The position numbers were made by a program, and so were the translations under genes. A DNA stretch of 64,000 bases from Cinclus cinclus (taxonomy: Eukaryota > Chordata > Aves > Passeriformes > Cinclidae). Where the stretch lies: assembly GCF_963662255.1 (NCBI RefSeq), contig NC_085048.1, forward strand, positions 99,306,229-99,370,228, in the 5' to 3' direction. Below the pieces are notes generated by a model. The model did no database searches. It was not told the DNA's origin and worked only from the letters and a program-made list of their open reading frames with translations. This document shows positions 38,426 through 51,700 of the stretch, piece after piece. Each line of letters begins with the position of its first letter. Positions within the stretch are counted from its first letter, which is position 1.

Positions 38426-41400
38426 CCTCTTTGTAAGAAAGCTTTTTTTTTAATTTTTTTTTTTATTTTTGTTGCTCAGTGATATATTTCACAGTGACAT
38501 TCATCAGGATAATTTATAGATAAATGTGTAATTTCTGCCAGCAATTATGTTAGACAATAATCTTTGGGTTTTAAAATTGAAATAATTCCTTATAGATGCA
38601 GTAAGACGAAGACAGAGAAAAGGGAACCTGGTTTGGTGGAAAAGTGTAAAAAATAGCCAACCCTAACTGTGTAGCTGTGCTGTCCTGGCCCTGTTCTGTG
38701 TAAAACCAATCTTTAATTAGAGATTTTCTAGGAAATATAGAGCCCTATGATCCATGTATTCAGTCTTCATAAAACCACTGAGCACAGTGTGGCAAACTGG
38801 TATTTCTTGCAAGAAAGACATACAAAATGGCCAAAGAACCTAAAATACCCTTTCACATTTGTATTCGTAAGACCTGTAGCAGATTTCCAGTGGAGCCACT
38901 CAAAGAGGCTCTCAAGATCAGTTCAATCTACTATTTTCATTAACAACTTTGCCACAAAATATTTGTGTGCATTCCTTAAGTCCTGCTAAGAGCATGAAGC
39001 TGAATGGTACCACCAAAAGAGAAGATACCATTCAAAAACTTAAATGACCTTGAAAGCTGAAAAAATAAAATGGGTTGAGGCTAAACAATTGCAGTGGTCA
39101 ATGCTGGCAAAGAACAACTTGGTTTGAGATGGCTGCTCATACATTTAGGCTGAAAATCAGAAGGATGCTTTAAGCTGTCAGAAGAGCAAGGCTTAGCAAC
39201 AGCTTTTTGAAATGCTGCCAGAGTGACAGAGGAACAGATTTCCAAGTCTGCTGGTCTTATACATTCCTCTTGTCTTGAATTCAGCCTCAAAGCCTGGGGA
39301 ATATTCAAATAACAAAGCAAAGCTATATGCTGTTTTCCAAATTGTAGTTTACTTATAGCATTGTGGTAAAAACAAGTAGGTGATGATTTTAAAATTGCCA
39401 GAAAGAGGACCTATAATTCATAACTCTGTTTCTTGGTCTTGATGCAAATAGGTTGTCCATTCAAGCAAGACATGAATCTTCTCTGGGGCATCTTCAAAAC
39501 TTCAATGAACTCACACTTGAATTTAAAACCACCCCCAGCCTTTAGTAGTTTCTGCTTCAGTACCCCAAATACAAAGCATACTTTGAAAGAAAGAGTATAA
39601 TGCACTCATTCCTTCAGTTTTAAAAAAGCAACACAAAATTTATTATGTACATAAATCTTCCCTGAAAGAATGAATCAAGAAAGAAAAAGAAGTATCATTT
39701 TATGATACTGCAGTACTGAAAGAGGCTTAGAATAACTGTGTACAGGTGGGTAAAGAAACCATAATATAATAGTTGCATCTGACCTACTCTTTGCTCTGAA
39801 AATAAAAATGAAAAACATCGGGGGTGGGGGGGTGGTTTTATTGGATGATCAAAAATGGGAATTTCAGGATATAATCAAATAACGTATCAGTAAACTTCCT
39901 CACAAAAACTCAGGCAGGCTCTCTGTATATTTGGTATAGTTAGTGAGGGAATGTTTCTACTTTGTTTTCCCTTTGCATGGTTCCCTTACATCAAAACAAA
40001 GAGGTAATTTGGAGATGACAATGAGCACTGTGAGTTATGAATTGTCAAATACAGTCTGCTGCAGAGCTTCTTTCTCAATGAATGAAGAAATAAATCCTTA
40101 GCAAGGAGGAAAGGAATACAGATTAAATCTGGCTACGTCATTTTAATTGAATTTACTATATTTTAGTGACTGTGTATGAAGCAAGCATAGAAAAATGGCA
40201 CAGAAGGAAAAAAAGAAAGACATTTTCTGATAGTGCAGACAATGGGAGGAGCAGGGATAATATTCTGCTCACAGACAGAAGACTAAAAATTCTTTTAACT
40301 GAGCTTCAGCCACATTTTTAGCAAACAATGACTAATGTTTTCTATAACATGAAGACTTTCCTGCAAGACTGAGGTGAAGTACATTCAGTAGGCAGCATGC
40401 TTCACTTCATTATCTCATGACTGAGTTTCCTCAAGCACCGTTAGAGGTTGAAGGAGTTTAATCCTTTAAACATCCTTTGAAAAGTGTGTGAACACACAAC
40501 CCTCCATCCATGCCTATACACAAGTACACCCCTACACACAGTCCCTTACCTGGACTCTTGGAAAACTGCACAGTTTTAATTTTTATACAGTAGAATTTTG
40601 ATTAAAAACATGTATTTCATGTGCCTCAGTTATGTTCTTCAAAAGGATAGAGTCAAATGAAAATGGTTTTAGTACATACAAAGTTTTAAAAGAAAATATG
40701 CAAAATGTATTTTATTGATACCTTGAGGTTACTTGAAGAGGGGTTTAATTCACTTAAAAGAGAAATACAACAATAGAGATATTTGTAAACCTAATAAAGC
40801 TGGAAAACCTTGAGGGAAGTAACAGGCTATATTAAATCCTGAAGGAAGACTGACTCTGAATTTCACAAAAAGTGCAGTGTATGAATATGTCTACTTGGGG
40901 CTTTTTCTGGTCTTGTTGTTTGCTCTAGATGAGATATGCCGTAAGCTGTAACTTCTGTGGACATTATATTAAATCAGAGGGCTGTAATACACACTTCAAA
41001 TGGGATGAGCTTCATATCTTGCAGATAGATATGCTACCCAAGCTTAATCATCAGCAGACTATGGAGAACTCTTGGTTCTATAACTTTTAATAGGTATGTA
41101 ATTGTGCCATCTCTGCAGGGATTTGAAGCCATACCTTCATTTCAAACTATGCAAATCCCCAAAACACTGTTATAAACTTATTATCTACTATCTGCTTTTT
41201 TCCCATCAGTTTCGTCACTGCAAGCTACCCCTTATTTCAAACACAGAAATGAGAGCTTTTGAATGGTGACAAACATCTTATTATACTCTTCATGGAAATG
41301 CTAAAGCCAATTGTACTTTGTCTGCTTATAATGAACTCCTTGATTATAATAATTTACTACTGATACAAAACTCTCCACTTGAATGAAACTTTATGAATAT

Positions 41401-43685
41401 TAAGTGGGACAAATTCCTTACTTAAAAGAGTTGACCATTTAAAATAAAAATTACAATATCTTAAGAAGAAAGGAAGAATTACCTGAAAGAATTTCAGTTC
41501 AGCCATTTAAGAATTATTATTGTTGCTTCCAGTATCTGTTGTTCTGGACACCAAAAGGGTAAAATATTGTCAAATCCTGCAGTGAAACTTCTAATTAAAC
41601 AGTAGTCAAGATTCCATAAAATTTTCATTTTTACCCTGTTCCAGTATTTTTTTGTTGTTTTCTGAAGGAGTATGTCCCTTAATTTTAATTAAGATTCTCA
41701 GTGGAGCAACCTAGGGCAATTGTACTATTCACAGTAAGGACATCTGAATCGCCTTTGCAATTATTTCAGCTGCGAAACATTTGCTCACAGAACTTCAGCT
41801 GAATATAGCAAGGACTTCATACATTCTCTTGATGGATCACAGAAATACTTTTTTCTCTTGCAGGTGTCAGAACTATTTGTCCTTTTGACTACTTGCTGCT
41901 CCAGATTTGTAGGTGACCAGTCAACAACCTGTTGTCAGGATAGCATATAATCACACAAGGCAGGAGAGAAGTGAAAGCAGAGGAGGTGAGAGTGATTATC
42001 TTTGTCAAGGGCAGCAGTCAAATCAAGAAGAATAAGCTAGAAGCACACACCTTAAATTGATCAAGGAATGGCTCATTAGGAGCCTTGCTTCTTGCTGCTT
42101 CTGAGGTAGGGAAAGGGCAGAAGACAGACAATAAAGACTTGAGAAGACAGGTTCAGGAGAAGCTGCTGCAGCAGAGGGGTTTGGAAGATAAACAGAAGGA
42201 AAGGAAGTAAGAAAAAGTGACCTGAGATTGAGGTGGGAGATAGAAAAGTTTTCTTAGCATAAGTTTCCACAAGAGCATGATTTTAGGCAGTGCTGAAACA
42301 AAGGCAAGAGCCCCCAAAATACTTGAGAGAGGAGGGACCTGAAGGAACAGGTAAGACCCCATCAGAGTATGATTCAAGGGGAGCATCTGATCCCAACACT
42401 GTGGTGAGGAGTGGCAGATGGGAAGAGGTAGGAAAGTAAAAAGAAGAAAAGTTCAAAGATGATTCTGGGCACTTCAAAACAGAAAGGGACATCAGAAATA
42501 TTAATATAAATTTCCTATGGACACATCAATTTTATGACATGGGTGGGAGGAAAGGAGAACTCTTTATCATTATTTGTTTGTCTGTGTCTGTTTTTTTTTT
42601 TATTATTATTTTTATTAATCTAGTGTGTAATTGTGCTGCCTTGGAAGGGTGATGATGAACCAGAAAAGGATTTGGAAAGGTTTCTCTGAATACGTTACCT
42701 GTTTGATGACTAGGAGTTCCCAACACCACAATAGAAATAATAATTTAAAAAAATAAAAGCTACTCAACACACACTAACAGACTTCATGCCCTTGAGATTC
42801 TGCATCAGTGCAAACAAAAACTACAATTCCAGTGAAATACAGATGTGTGTCAATACTTTTTTAAAAAAATCAAAGTATGATATTAACAAGTAACTGACTT
42901 TATTTGCAATAGTGATGCTTTCCAAAGCTTTTTTGGGGACAAAGGCAATCTTCATCTATAGCTTTATATTAAAAAAAAATAGATTTTGGTCTTTTAATCA
43001 ATATCTTCATTGATTTTAATTAAAATGGAATGAAGAGATGTGGGAACTCATTTAAATAACATCTCAGTAAGGCATTAAGGATTCACATGATATTCATACA
43101 GTAATACTTGCCTTGCAGGCAAAGTTTTGCAGAAACAGTTGAAATAATGGAGTCTGGGGCTTTCAGCTGCTACTGAGGAAAGCAAAAGCACCATGAGGCA
43201 TGGAATCACTCCAGGACAGCATGTGGTCACTTCTGCCAAAGGTCCCTTGGATCACTCCAGTGGTCCTCTAGGAAAGCTCAGGTTGCTGCTGGGAAGAAGG
43301 CACAAGACTTCTGCAAATGTAAATCTGTACCAAAGGCCACCAAGGGTACCACAGCAGCAGAGCCTGTGATCCCTGGAACTCTGTAGTTTGGGGAGCATCA
43401 GTTCCCTTTTCTGAGCCTCGCAGGAAATACCTGTGGGCATCCATGTGATGTTTCCAGGTCTCCATCAACACCACTGGCCCAAACTCTTCTCACCAGGCAA
43501 CCATGAGCACTCAGGGAACCTTTTAGTGAAATGGAAAACAAGCAACTTATTAAAACAAAACTAGATTAACACATTTATAGACAGTCATTATCACTTCATG
43601 CCAGATGGGAAACACAAGGAGTGTGCAGGTGAGAGGCTGCCACCTGTCAATGACGCCTTGAGGTCCCTTCTCAGAGTGCCAGAAC
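38426..43685. other. Long unassigned AT-rich stretch
   Basis: No gene recognised. Contents worth noting: T-rich patch 38441-38473, G-run GGGGGTGGGGGGGTGG at 39820-39835, and a strand-biased purine-rich segment at about 42080-42480 (rich in GGAAGA/GGAGA on the plus strand) whose pyrimidine-rich complement gives several minus-strand L/F/S-rich frames that are composition artefacts. Confidence 0.48.
39820..39835 (+). repeat. G-run with quadruplex potential
   Basis: Five G, T, seven G, T, two G in an otherwise AT-rich region. Only three clean G-triplet runs plus a GG, so a canonical four-run quadruplex is marginal. Confidence 0.6.
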
Positions 43686-43769
43686 TGATACTTGGAAAGA
43701 CTGACCTGGAACAGAGACTAAACAGAGCAAAAGAAATAAGATATGTATTTATTGAAAAGATACACCTTT
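43686..43769 (-). mobile_element. Truncated LTR fragment (same family as 59229 copy), minus strand
   Basis: About 85 bp align with the copy at 59229: TGATACTTGGAAAGACTGAC versus TGATGCCTGGAGAGACTAC, then CCTGGAACAGAGACTAAAC, a shared GTATTTATT, and GATACACCTT. AATAAA on the minus strand lies at plus 43748-43753, 62 nt from the terminal CA, nearly the same spacing as in the other copy (61 nt). Similarity stops abruptly after GATACACCTT, so only the R/U5 end of the LTR is present. Unlike the 59-kb copy, the sequence beyond the terminal CA (minus strand, from 43681) reads TGGCACTCTGAGAAGGGAC, which begins with TGG like a tRNA primer-binding site. Confidence 0.66.
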
Positions 43770-46345
43770 CCAGGCCTCATCAAAAACAGGTCATATGAAA
43801 ACCTTCCTTTTATCATTGCTCCTTTGAAGCATTAACAAAGCCTGAGATATTGGACTTTAATTTTGTATTGGTTTTTTTTCTTTCAGTTTATTACACACCC
43901 ACAGAGGCCAGCTGAAAATAGGTGATGGGAAATACTGAAAAGTTTCAAGGCTCAGAGAAACAACACCTTTACAAAACTTTATCATGTGACTACAGAGAAA
44001 TATAGACAGAAGTGGTGACAACAGTGAAATGCAGAAATTGAAATAACTTCCGGGAAATTTTAAAATAAAATACATATAAAATATAATTTCACAAAAGTCT
44101 AGGCTACATGGAACCACAAACTGAGTGTTCCAGTTTAGCTGGAATGCAGATAGAATGCAAAAGATGAAAAGCAACAGTGACATGAAGGTTAACACCATGT
44201 CACAACAGAGGTACCTCAGGGCAGGATGTCAAAATGAGAAAAGAGAGTGGTCTAATTTTCTATAAATATATTTATATAATCTGAGATATCTTTACATACA
44301 TTTATACACACAGGCATGGACACAAATTGACTTCAAGTGCATGCACAGTGCTAAATGTACATAGCACCCACATCAGTGAGCACACCATATGACCCCAATC
44401 AAGCTCTTCAAACACCCCCAAGGGATGTGAGCATCATTGGAAGGCCAGGAGGTCAAGTGCTTTTCTTTCAGAGTCCCTTAGATAATGCAGACATTCCTTT
44501 TCAAAGGAAAATTCAAATCGAAGTGCATCTAAAAAATCTGCCTTTTTTTTTTTTTTTTTTTTGGCCATCATTGCAGCTTTTCAGAAGTCATCAGTAAAGC
44601 TCTTGGTGGTGCATGTGGCTCTTTTCAGGAGCTGGAGGAGGGATGCTCCCCTCTCCAGGGCTCAGCCAGCCCTAGCTTCCCACACCAGGGCACTGTCACT
44701 GTTTTTTTTCTGTATCCCCTGCAGCTCTGGACACTCTTACCTCTGAGTTTCTGACTCTGCAAGTGCCAAGATTAGATTTAAAAGGTAGTTAGCAGGCTTT
44801 TTGCTTAAAGTCTTCCTATCACTTGTATTTATAGCTTAATCAATCAAAAGATTCTTGTTTCAGCCCTTTCACTTAAAGGCAAGTTTCTTTCTGGGGAAAA
44901 GAGATCACAGTTAAAGCGATGAGTTTTGTAAGGATGTTCCAAAACAGCATTAGAGGGGAAAACCAAATCATCTCTGTGTTTCCTTATGCAAGTTTCATTA
45001 GCACTAGCTCACTGAGGCTCACAAAGCTTTCAGACAAGGAAATAAAAGACTTTCTGTCTGAAATTACTGTCACAGGTCCTTTTCAAGGCTGGGAAAGGGG
45101 AACACACATGATGACAAAGTAAATCATTGCCCTGAAGAGTTTTAATTATGTTCTATGGGACTACCCACACTTGGGGTGTTTTTCTGAACTGCAGACTGGA
45201 AGCCAAATTTTCAAGGAATATTTAAGATTTTAAGATGATTACAGGTGATTGTGCAGATTTATGAAAGGGTCTAATGGAGGCAAACACCTTATTTCCCCCA
45301 GTGTTCAATGGTTTTTAGGTACTTCTCTCCTTATTAGATGCCACAATTTATTTTACCCTTTAGCTATATTTTTTTCAGGATACCAAAATAAAGAACTCTC
45401 TAACAGTAATTCTTCTATTTAAACATTGTTGACTCAAATATGCTAAAAATATGCTAAAAAAGTGCAAAATCATGAGCATTTTTATTTGTCAGATATTTAC
45501 CTATTTGTATAAGATATTGGACATGCCTTTGTCATTTTCAGGTTCCACATCTTAAAGTAGGAATAAACAGAAAGCATTTTTATAATCCTGGGGTAAAAAT
45601 CCTAAACAGCTTGTTCCCCTCTAAAATGGCAACCCCTGTGAAAAACAGAAGTAATACATATATTTGTATATTCTTGCAAAGTAATAAAAGTCTCTGAGCT
45701 CTGCTTCTCAGTGTGCTGTCTGTTGCAAACTGTCACTTAAATATAAATCTATCATCATCTTATGTATCCATGCTATGGACTTTTCCTCACAACCTCTGGG
45801 AAATGCGCTTTCTCCCTTAAACCTTTAACCAATCAAACAGATTTCTACCAGGCAGCTGTGAAATGTGTGTGCTTGCTTAAAATCTTGTTGTCCTTGAGAA
45901 CACAGAAAACACAGGGATGGCCATATCTGATCAGCTCGATGATCCATTTCAGCCACTCTGTCACCCCCAGCCCTTGCCAATGTCTGAAGGGAGCATAATG
46001 AAGCTCTTTTTAAAAGTGCTTGTTATCACTGTGCAGCATGCCCAAAATGCCACTTCCAAGGATCAAACAGCTTGTTCAAATTACAGACGGAGAAGATACA
46101 GCCATCATTTAGAACCTGCAGAATTCCATGAGTTAGGAAACATGTTGGCACGACATGTGATGAATGAAAGAATGTTTGCTCCACTTAGATCAATTTGCTT
46201 ACAGTGATCTGAGGATATGTTTCAAATCACCCAACTTGGAAGTTTCAAAAGGGATTCTTATTTTTATTTTTTTAGTTTTTAAACACAGGCAGCAATCTAA
46301 TAAACTAATAATATTTTAGGGTAAGCTCTTCAGTGACTTGTCAAC
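43770..46345. other. Unassigned DNA with a T20 tract
   Basis: No gene recognised. T20 tract at 44543-44562. Frames are short. Confidence 0.5.
44543..44562 (-). repeat. Poly-T homopolymer (T20)
   Basis: Uninterrupted run of 20 T, equivalent to poly-A on the minus strand. No retroposon body was recognised on its right side, where an antisense element would lie. Confidence 0.93.

Positions 46346-46382
<37 letters not shown>
46346..46382. repeat. (TAT)n trinucleotide microsatellite, about 12 units
   Basis: Pure trinucleotide run from 46346 to 46382. The leucine- and isoleucine-stretch frames over it (46316-46525 minus, 46333-46521 plus) are artefacts. Confidence 0.96.
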
Positions 46383-46383
<1 letters not shown>

Positions 46384-48702
46384 TCAGGAAGATCACAAAA
46401 ATATTTTGAAAACAGAAGGAAACTTGCAGGGAGGCGTTCACATCAGATAGCTGCAGCAATAGATTGGGACCTCTTTTTAAATAGAAAAGTATTCTCACTA
46501 TATCTCCATGCTTTTCTCTGAACATCCATTTTGCAATACAAATAAGGCATTGATTTGTGACACATTCAGATTTTAGGCATGGCTTGACTATGAAAATTTT
46601 TTTCTCTGTGACAATATCAAAAAAAACTTAAACCAACAAAACCCACCAAAAACATACACATGATGAGAAGTTTTTTTATATTCTGACATGTGGCATGAAT
46701 TTAAGCTTTCAGAGTGGCAGAATTCACACAGAATGTGTGTTTCTTGATCCATAGAAAAAAAATATTAAATAATACAAAGATTGTTTCAATAATTCCAAAA
46801 GCCCCAAAATATTTCTGACTCTCCCTTAAGAAGTCTCCCTGGAGGCTGGAACTTGCATTGGATAAACAAAGATGAAGCTAACACAGCACTGGAAGTAGAA
46901 AATCTGTCCCTTCCTTTCCTCTTCTGTCTTAATTCTGCCTTGAGATGTTGAACTATCTGAGTAAGATATTTAGGCTTTTTTTTTTATCTAGTTATCTGTT
47001 GGCTCTCATAGGAGAAGAAAATCACAATGCTGGCTGGGCTAAATCACATAACCACAAATGATTCCATGAAAAAATAAACCATGGTCTCAGCAAAACTAAC
47101 ATGAAACTGAGATTAGAACTGAGTGAAACAAACTCGTGTTTGGGCTGTAGCTATAGCTAGTAAATAAACCTAGCAGCAAATTTTAGAAATATTTAATAAG
47201 GTCATTTCTTAGCTGCACTAGCTTATGGCTCCAAGATTAACTATTTTGTGAAGTGATCTGGGTTTGTAGCTTTTATTTTCCCCTCAAATTATATTCTGTA
47301 CTGCCATTCACCTATGAGAGCACTTTGAAGCCTTATGCCCATGATTTAAGGCAATTTTCTGCAGTCAGGAAAGGCTGTTGTGATTTCTTGGGAGTTATGT
47401 CTTTGGGGAATGAGCACAGTATGCACATTTGTGTGTTTGTGTATATAAGTATTTAAACATAAATATATGCAAATAATTTTGTCTCTGCAAATTTGCCTCA
47501 TTCCTGAATGGAGGAGGCAGATTCACCAATAACCTCTCATTTTCTTAATTGTTACCTGACTGGAGTTACAGATGAAGAAACTTCATTTCTGTGTCAGATA
47601 GATTAGTAGAACTACTACAAATAAATTAATATTTTCAATCTACAACTTTAAAATTAAAGCAATTTAAACACTTAAAGTTGCAAAACATTTTCTTCTTATG
47701 GTAAATTAAATAGTCTTTAAGTGACTGAGACCAAACATCCCGAAAAAAGAAGGATTTTAGACTTGTAGCTCTTTTCTGCAATGGTAAAAATAAATTACAT
47801 GAGCATTTTATTTTGCCTGGCTACGACATCTCCTTCCAGCAGATGCAGTTTTGATGCCTGTTTATTATTTTAAGGAAATGTTAAAGGTAACCTAGCCAGC
47901 AGAAGAAATGCTGCCCACTCTGCAAATGCACTTCTTGAAGACAGAAATGGAACCACAGTGGGTCAGCTCCAACAACCAAACTTAAATTTTCTTCCTGAAA
48001 AGTAGTTTAGTTGTCCATAGCATCCCTTTCCATGCACGGTAGGAACTTGTTTTCTCAGAATGGACACCTCCATCTGGGAGAAATGGCAGGAGGAAAATCT
48101 TGTCTCTTAGGAGACTCTCTGCAGGAGGTGTGTATCCCCAAACCAATTCAGACCTAACAATTCAGAGATTAAAAATGCACAGCATCTTGAACAGAAGCAA
48201 ACAGCAGATGGGAAACCATTATGAATCATAAGGGCAGCAAACCATTGCAACTGCCAGAGGGAGGGAAGCAACCATAACAACATCCCAAGTTCTTTTATGC
48301 ATATAGAGTCTTAAAACTAACTTGAGTGAAGAAAACTAGAGAAATCCAAATGGCCTGCAGTCCTGAAGGATTATACCTCAAAGAGAGTCCACCTCATGTA
48401 GGAAATATCTCAGATTTTGAAAGGTGTCGTTCGTTTTCTCTTCATTTCTTAGCCTGCTCTTTTCAAAGCAGTTGTCACAATCCACAGGAAAGTCCAAACA
48501 CAAATAATAGAAACCCTGAAATTATATAAATACAGTATAAACAAATTAATTGGCAATAGAAAATGCCCAAATGGGTAGACAAATATGTAAGACTCAATTC
48601 AACAGGCAGCTGACCAATGTGAACTCTCCTGGTATGGCATTAACACTTACCTGAATAAAGCAATGGAAACTTGGTTCATCCATATGCCCTAACATCATTC
48701 AA
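46383..48702. other. Unassigned AT-rich DNA
   Basis: No gene or repeat recognised. Short frames only. Confidence 0.5.
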
Positions 48703-48790
48703 AAACAACAACAACAAAAAAAACAACAACAAAGAAGACCAAATAAACAAAGCATCAAGCAAACAAAAAACCAAACACCACAAACAAAAA
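48703..48790. repeat. A-rich (CAA)n low-complexity tract
   Basis: CAA and CAAA repeats, nearly free of T and G for most of 90 bp, similar in composition to the tract at 13363 but without its regular 10.5-bp phasing. Confidence 0.88.
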
Positions 48791-51700
48791 TACTATGTAT
48801 TTGCCATCTGGTGAACATTTTACTTGTAAGACCTTGAAGGCTTCTTTGCCTACTTTGCCTACCAAATATTTGACAATAACGTTGTTTTTTTTTCAGTTTA
48901 TTTCATGCCGTTGAGGCTAGGAAGACTCTTCTTGAAATTAATTTCTGGTGTCATGGTCTTGACTGATTGTGACCAATGTTTCATAGATATCTCCTCTTCA
49001 AACTCTCAGATAGGGCTTGAACTATTTCAAGATTATTGAATAAATATAATTTATTTCATTAAAACACATTAAAAGGAATTTTGCTGTAACTTACCTTCCA
49101 TTATAGAATATTGAGTCAATGGAAATGTAGTACCTAAATTGGGGAAGAGTCTTAAATTTTATTACATCTCTCATTCTAAATTTAGTGTAAAGGAGAAGAA
49201 ATACAGCACCATGCATTTGTTCTCAGAAACAACTGAAATCTGTTCTTTGCACTGGCTTCTTCCACACACAGAGGCAGTATTCCAGTCCTCAAGCCTGGAT
49301 TATTTGTTGTGATTTAATAAAATGCATTCTGTAGCTAATAAACCATTTAATTCAAATAATTATTGCATTGTTCAACTAAAATTGGAGTGATAATAGTATG
49401 TGGATTCCTCCACTGAACTCCTTCTCTCTGTAACTGTGTCACAGAGCAATGCCTTTTAAAGTAATCACTTTAGTTTAATAGCTCAATAACCATAAATTAT
49501 TTAAAACTACATTAAATTAATTAAGTGGCATAAAACAATCTGCACTGAAAGGGGAGTGTGTTATTTTCAAGGTGGAGATGGCAAGAACACTGTCTCATCC
49601 AGCAAGGTAGTAGGATAGGGTGTGGAGCACCTCTTTTTGCAATACCTAAAATGCTACATAACATACCAAGAACCCTTCCAAGATTTAGGAATTTGCCTTA
49701 GAAGCCAGATGGATGTGTCTTTAATTTGAGTAAATAAGACTGAAGTGTAACCTCAGCTAATAAAGTTCCCTTCCCATATATTTATTTTAAAAATACCTAA
49801 AAAAATCAGTAAGGTAGAAATCACACAACCCAAAACCAACTACCAAGCACAGGAAACAGGAGCATGCTTTTGTTGCATTGTCCATGATGTGGTGCTAAAA
49901 AGTGCTTTGATGTCTAAAATGGCAAAAACAAAAGAATCAACAATTTTTATTTCTTAAGAATTATTCAGATAGACTTTGGTCAAGGACAGAGAAAATGTTG
50001 AATGCTAAATGGGTTCTACCAAAGTAGATGGAACCTGTGAAAATTTTCTTCAAGAGCCACTGCTTACAATTTTTCCCTCTATTCCAAAGTGCCCTGAGTT
50101 TCATTATGGTTGGTGCTGCTTCCTCAACACTCTAGCTTTACCTTCTGTTGGCCTCTTAGATTTTCGTGGAATTTAATTCCCTTTGGCTGCCAAAATCCAG
50201 TTGTGATCTCAATGAGGAAGCAGCTGTATCAAGGGCACTGTAAAACCATGGCACTTCAGCTTCATCGTGGAGATGTCTGGTGACAACTACAACCTAGAAT
50301 TCTGAAGAATCACAATACTCTAGAACATCAGCAGCACTGCAGAAATAAAGAGTGAGTCTAACTGAAAATAATTACTTTAAAGTCACCCATCTTCAGTGAT
50401 CAAAAAGCCAAACCAAACACAGCATTTTCTCATTTAAGCAGACTGTGACAAGCAGAAGAGTGGGAGATTTGAGCTCATGTCTGCTTGGCCACTAGGCAAG
50501 GGAATAAAATATTTTGAAGCAGACTACTGACTGATCTTCCAGAAACTATGTTTTTTTGAAATATATCCAGCAGTGTGACCCACATCCAACATCCACTTCC
50601 CCTGAAAAGTGAACATACCTAAAGAAAGAATGTCCTAAGGGAAACAGACTACCCCATGGACTAGGAGAAGTCTCTGGTCTCAAATCAGGCTTTGGAAATA
50701 AAAGTTGCAACTTAAAGGCACAGATTAAAGTCATACATATTTAAACTAGAAGAGGCGGAACCAGTATCGTCTGATATTCCACAAAACAGAGGCATAGTGT
50801 TTTCCTGACTGCTGAAAGGTTTGCTTTTGCTTGGTTCTGCAACACAAGAAATAATCTTTTCAGCATGGCAGTGGAGGCTCAGTTAGTAAAGACAAAAATT
50901 GGCTTTCCCTAGCACATAACACCTCCTGCTATTTATACCTGTTACATAAAGAGAGATTTGTGCATTTTGTTGACACTGTTCCAACATTAGTGCATTTATT
51001 TGACACACCAAAATCTGAAACATTATTACAGGCCTTAGTAAGCAACTGTGAATATTTTTAAGATATCCTTCACAGGTTGGTCCCCATAAAAAAACACAGT
51101 CCAAAACCAACCAAGGAACCAAAAGATACCCTTTAAAACTTCCCCTTTATGAATATTATGAATGTCCATCATAACACCAGGCTTCTTCTTCAACTTGGCA
51201 TTAGAATTATTTATTAAATCTCAAGCTCCAATAAAAATGTCACACTGAAAGAGGAGATAAAAAAACATTCTTAACAAAATACAAATTAACAGCGTGATGT
51301 TAGAAGAGAAGGGACATATCCTCATTTTGAATGTTGACCAATCCTATTATATCAGACACTAATTTGGTTTATTACAGCCTTGGGAAAGCATCTTGCTGCA
51401 GTTTATGTTCATAGGAAGACAAAAATAAAAAAGAGCATGTAGCAAAAGCTTTTACACTTTCTTCCTCTCTGTTATCACACACCCTGCTGATACTCAATTT
51501 AACTTTTAAAGTGCTTGCTAACAGTGGCTTTGAAAAAGTTAGGTTTGATTCAGGTAACCAGAAAAGGAGATTTCAGAGGTTCTTGATTGTTATAACTCAG
51601 TGATCTTTTGTTGTTCCTGACTCTTACAGGCAGGAAAATCTTACTGCTTTTGAATAGTATGGCACATGGATCACCTGATTTGCAAGTAGGTTCTTACATC

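Noticed and set aside
39820..39835. G-quadruplex
   Set aside because: Only three full G-triplet runs; kept as a G-run feature but not as a confident quadruplex.
46316..46525. Poly-Leu and poly-Ile frames
   Set aside because: Translations of the (TAT)n microsatellite.
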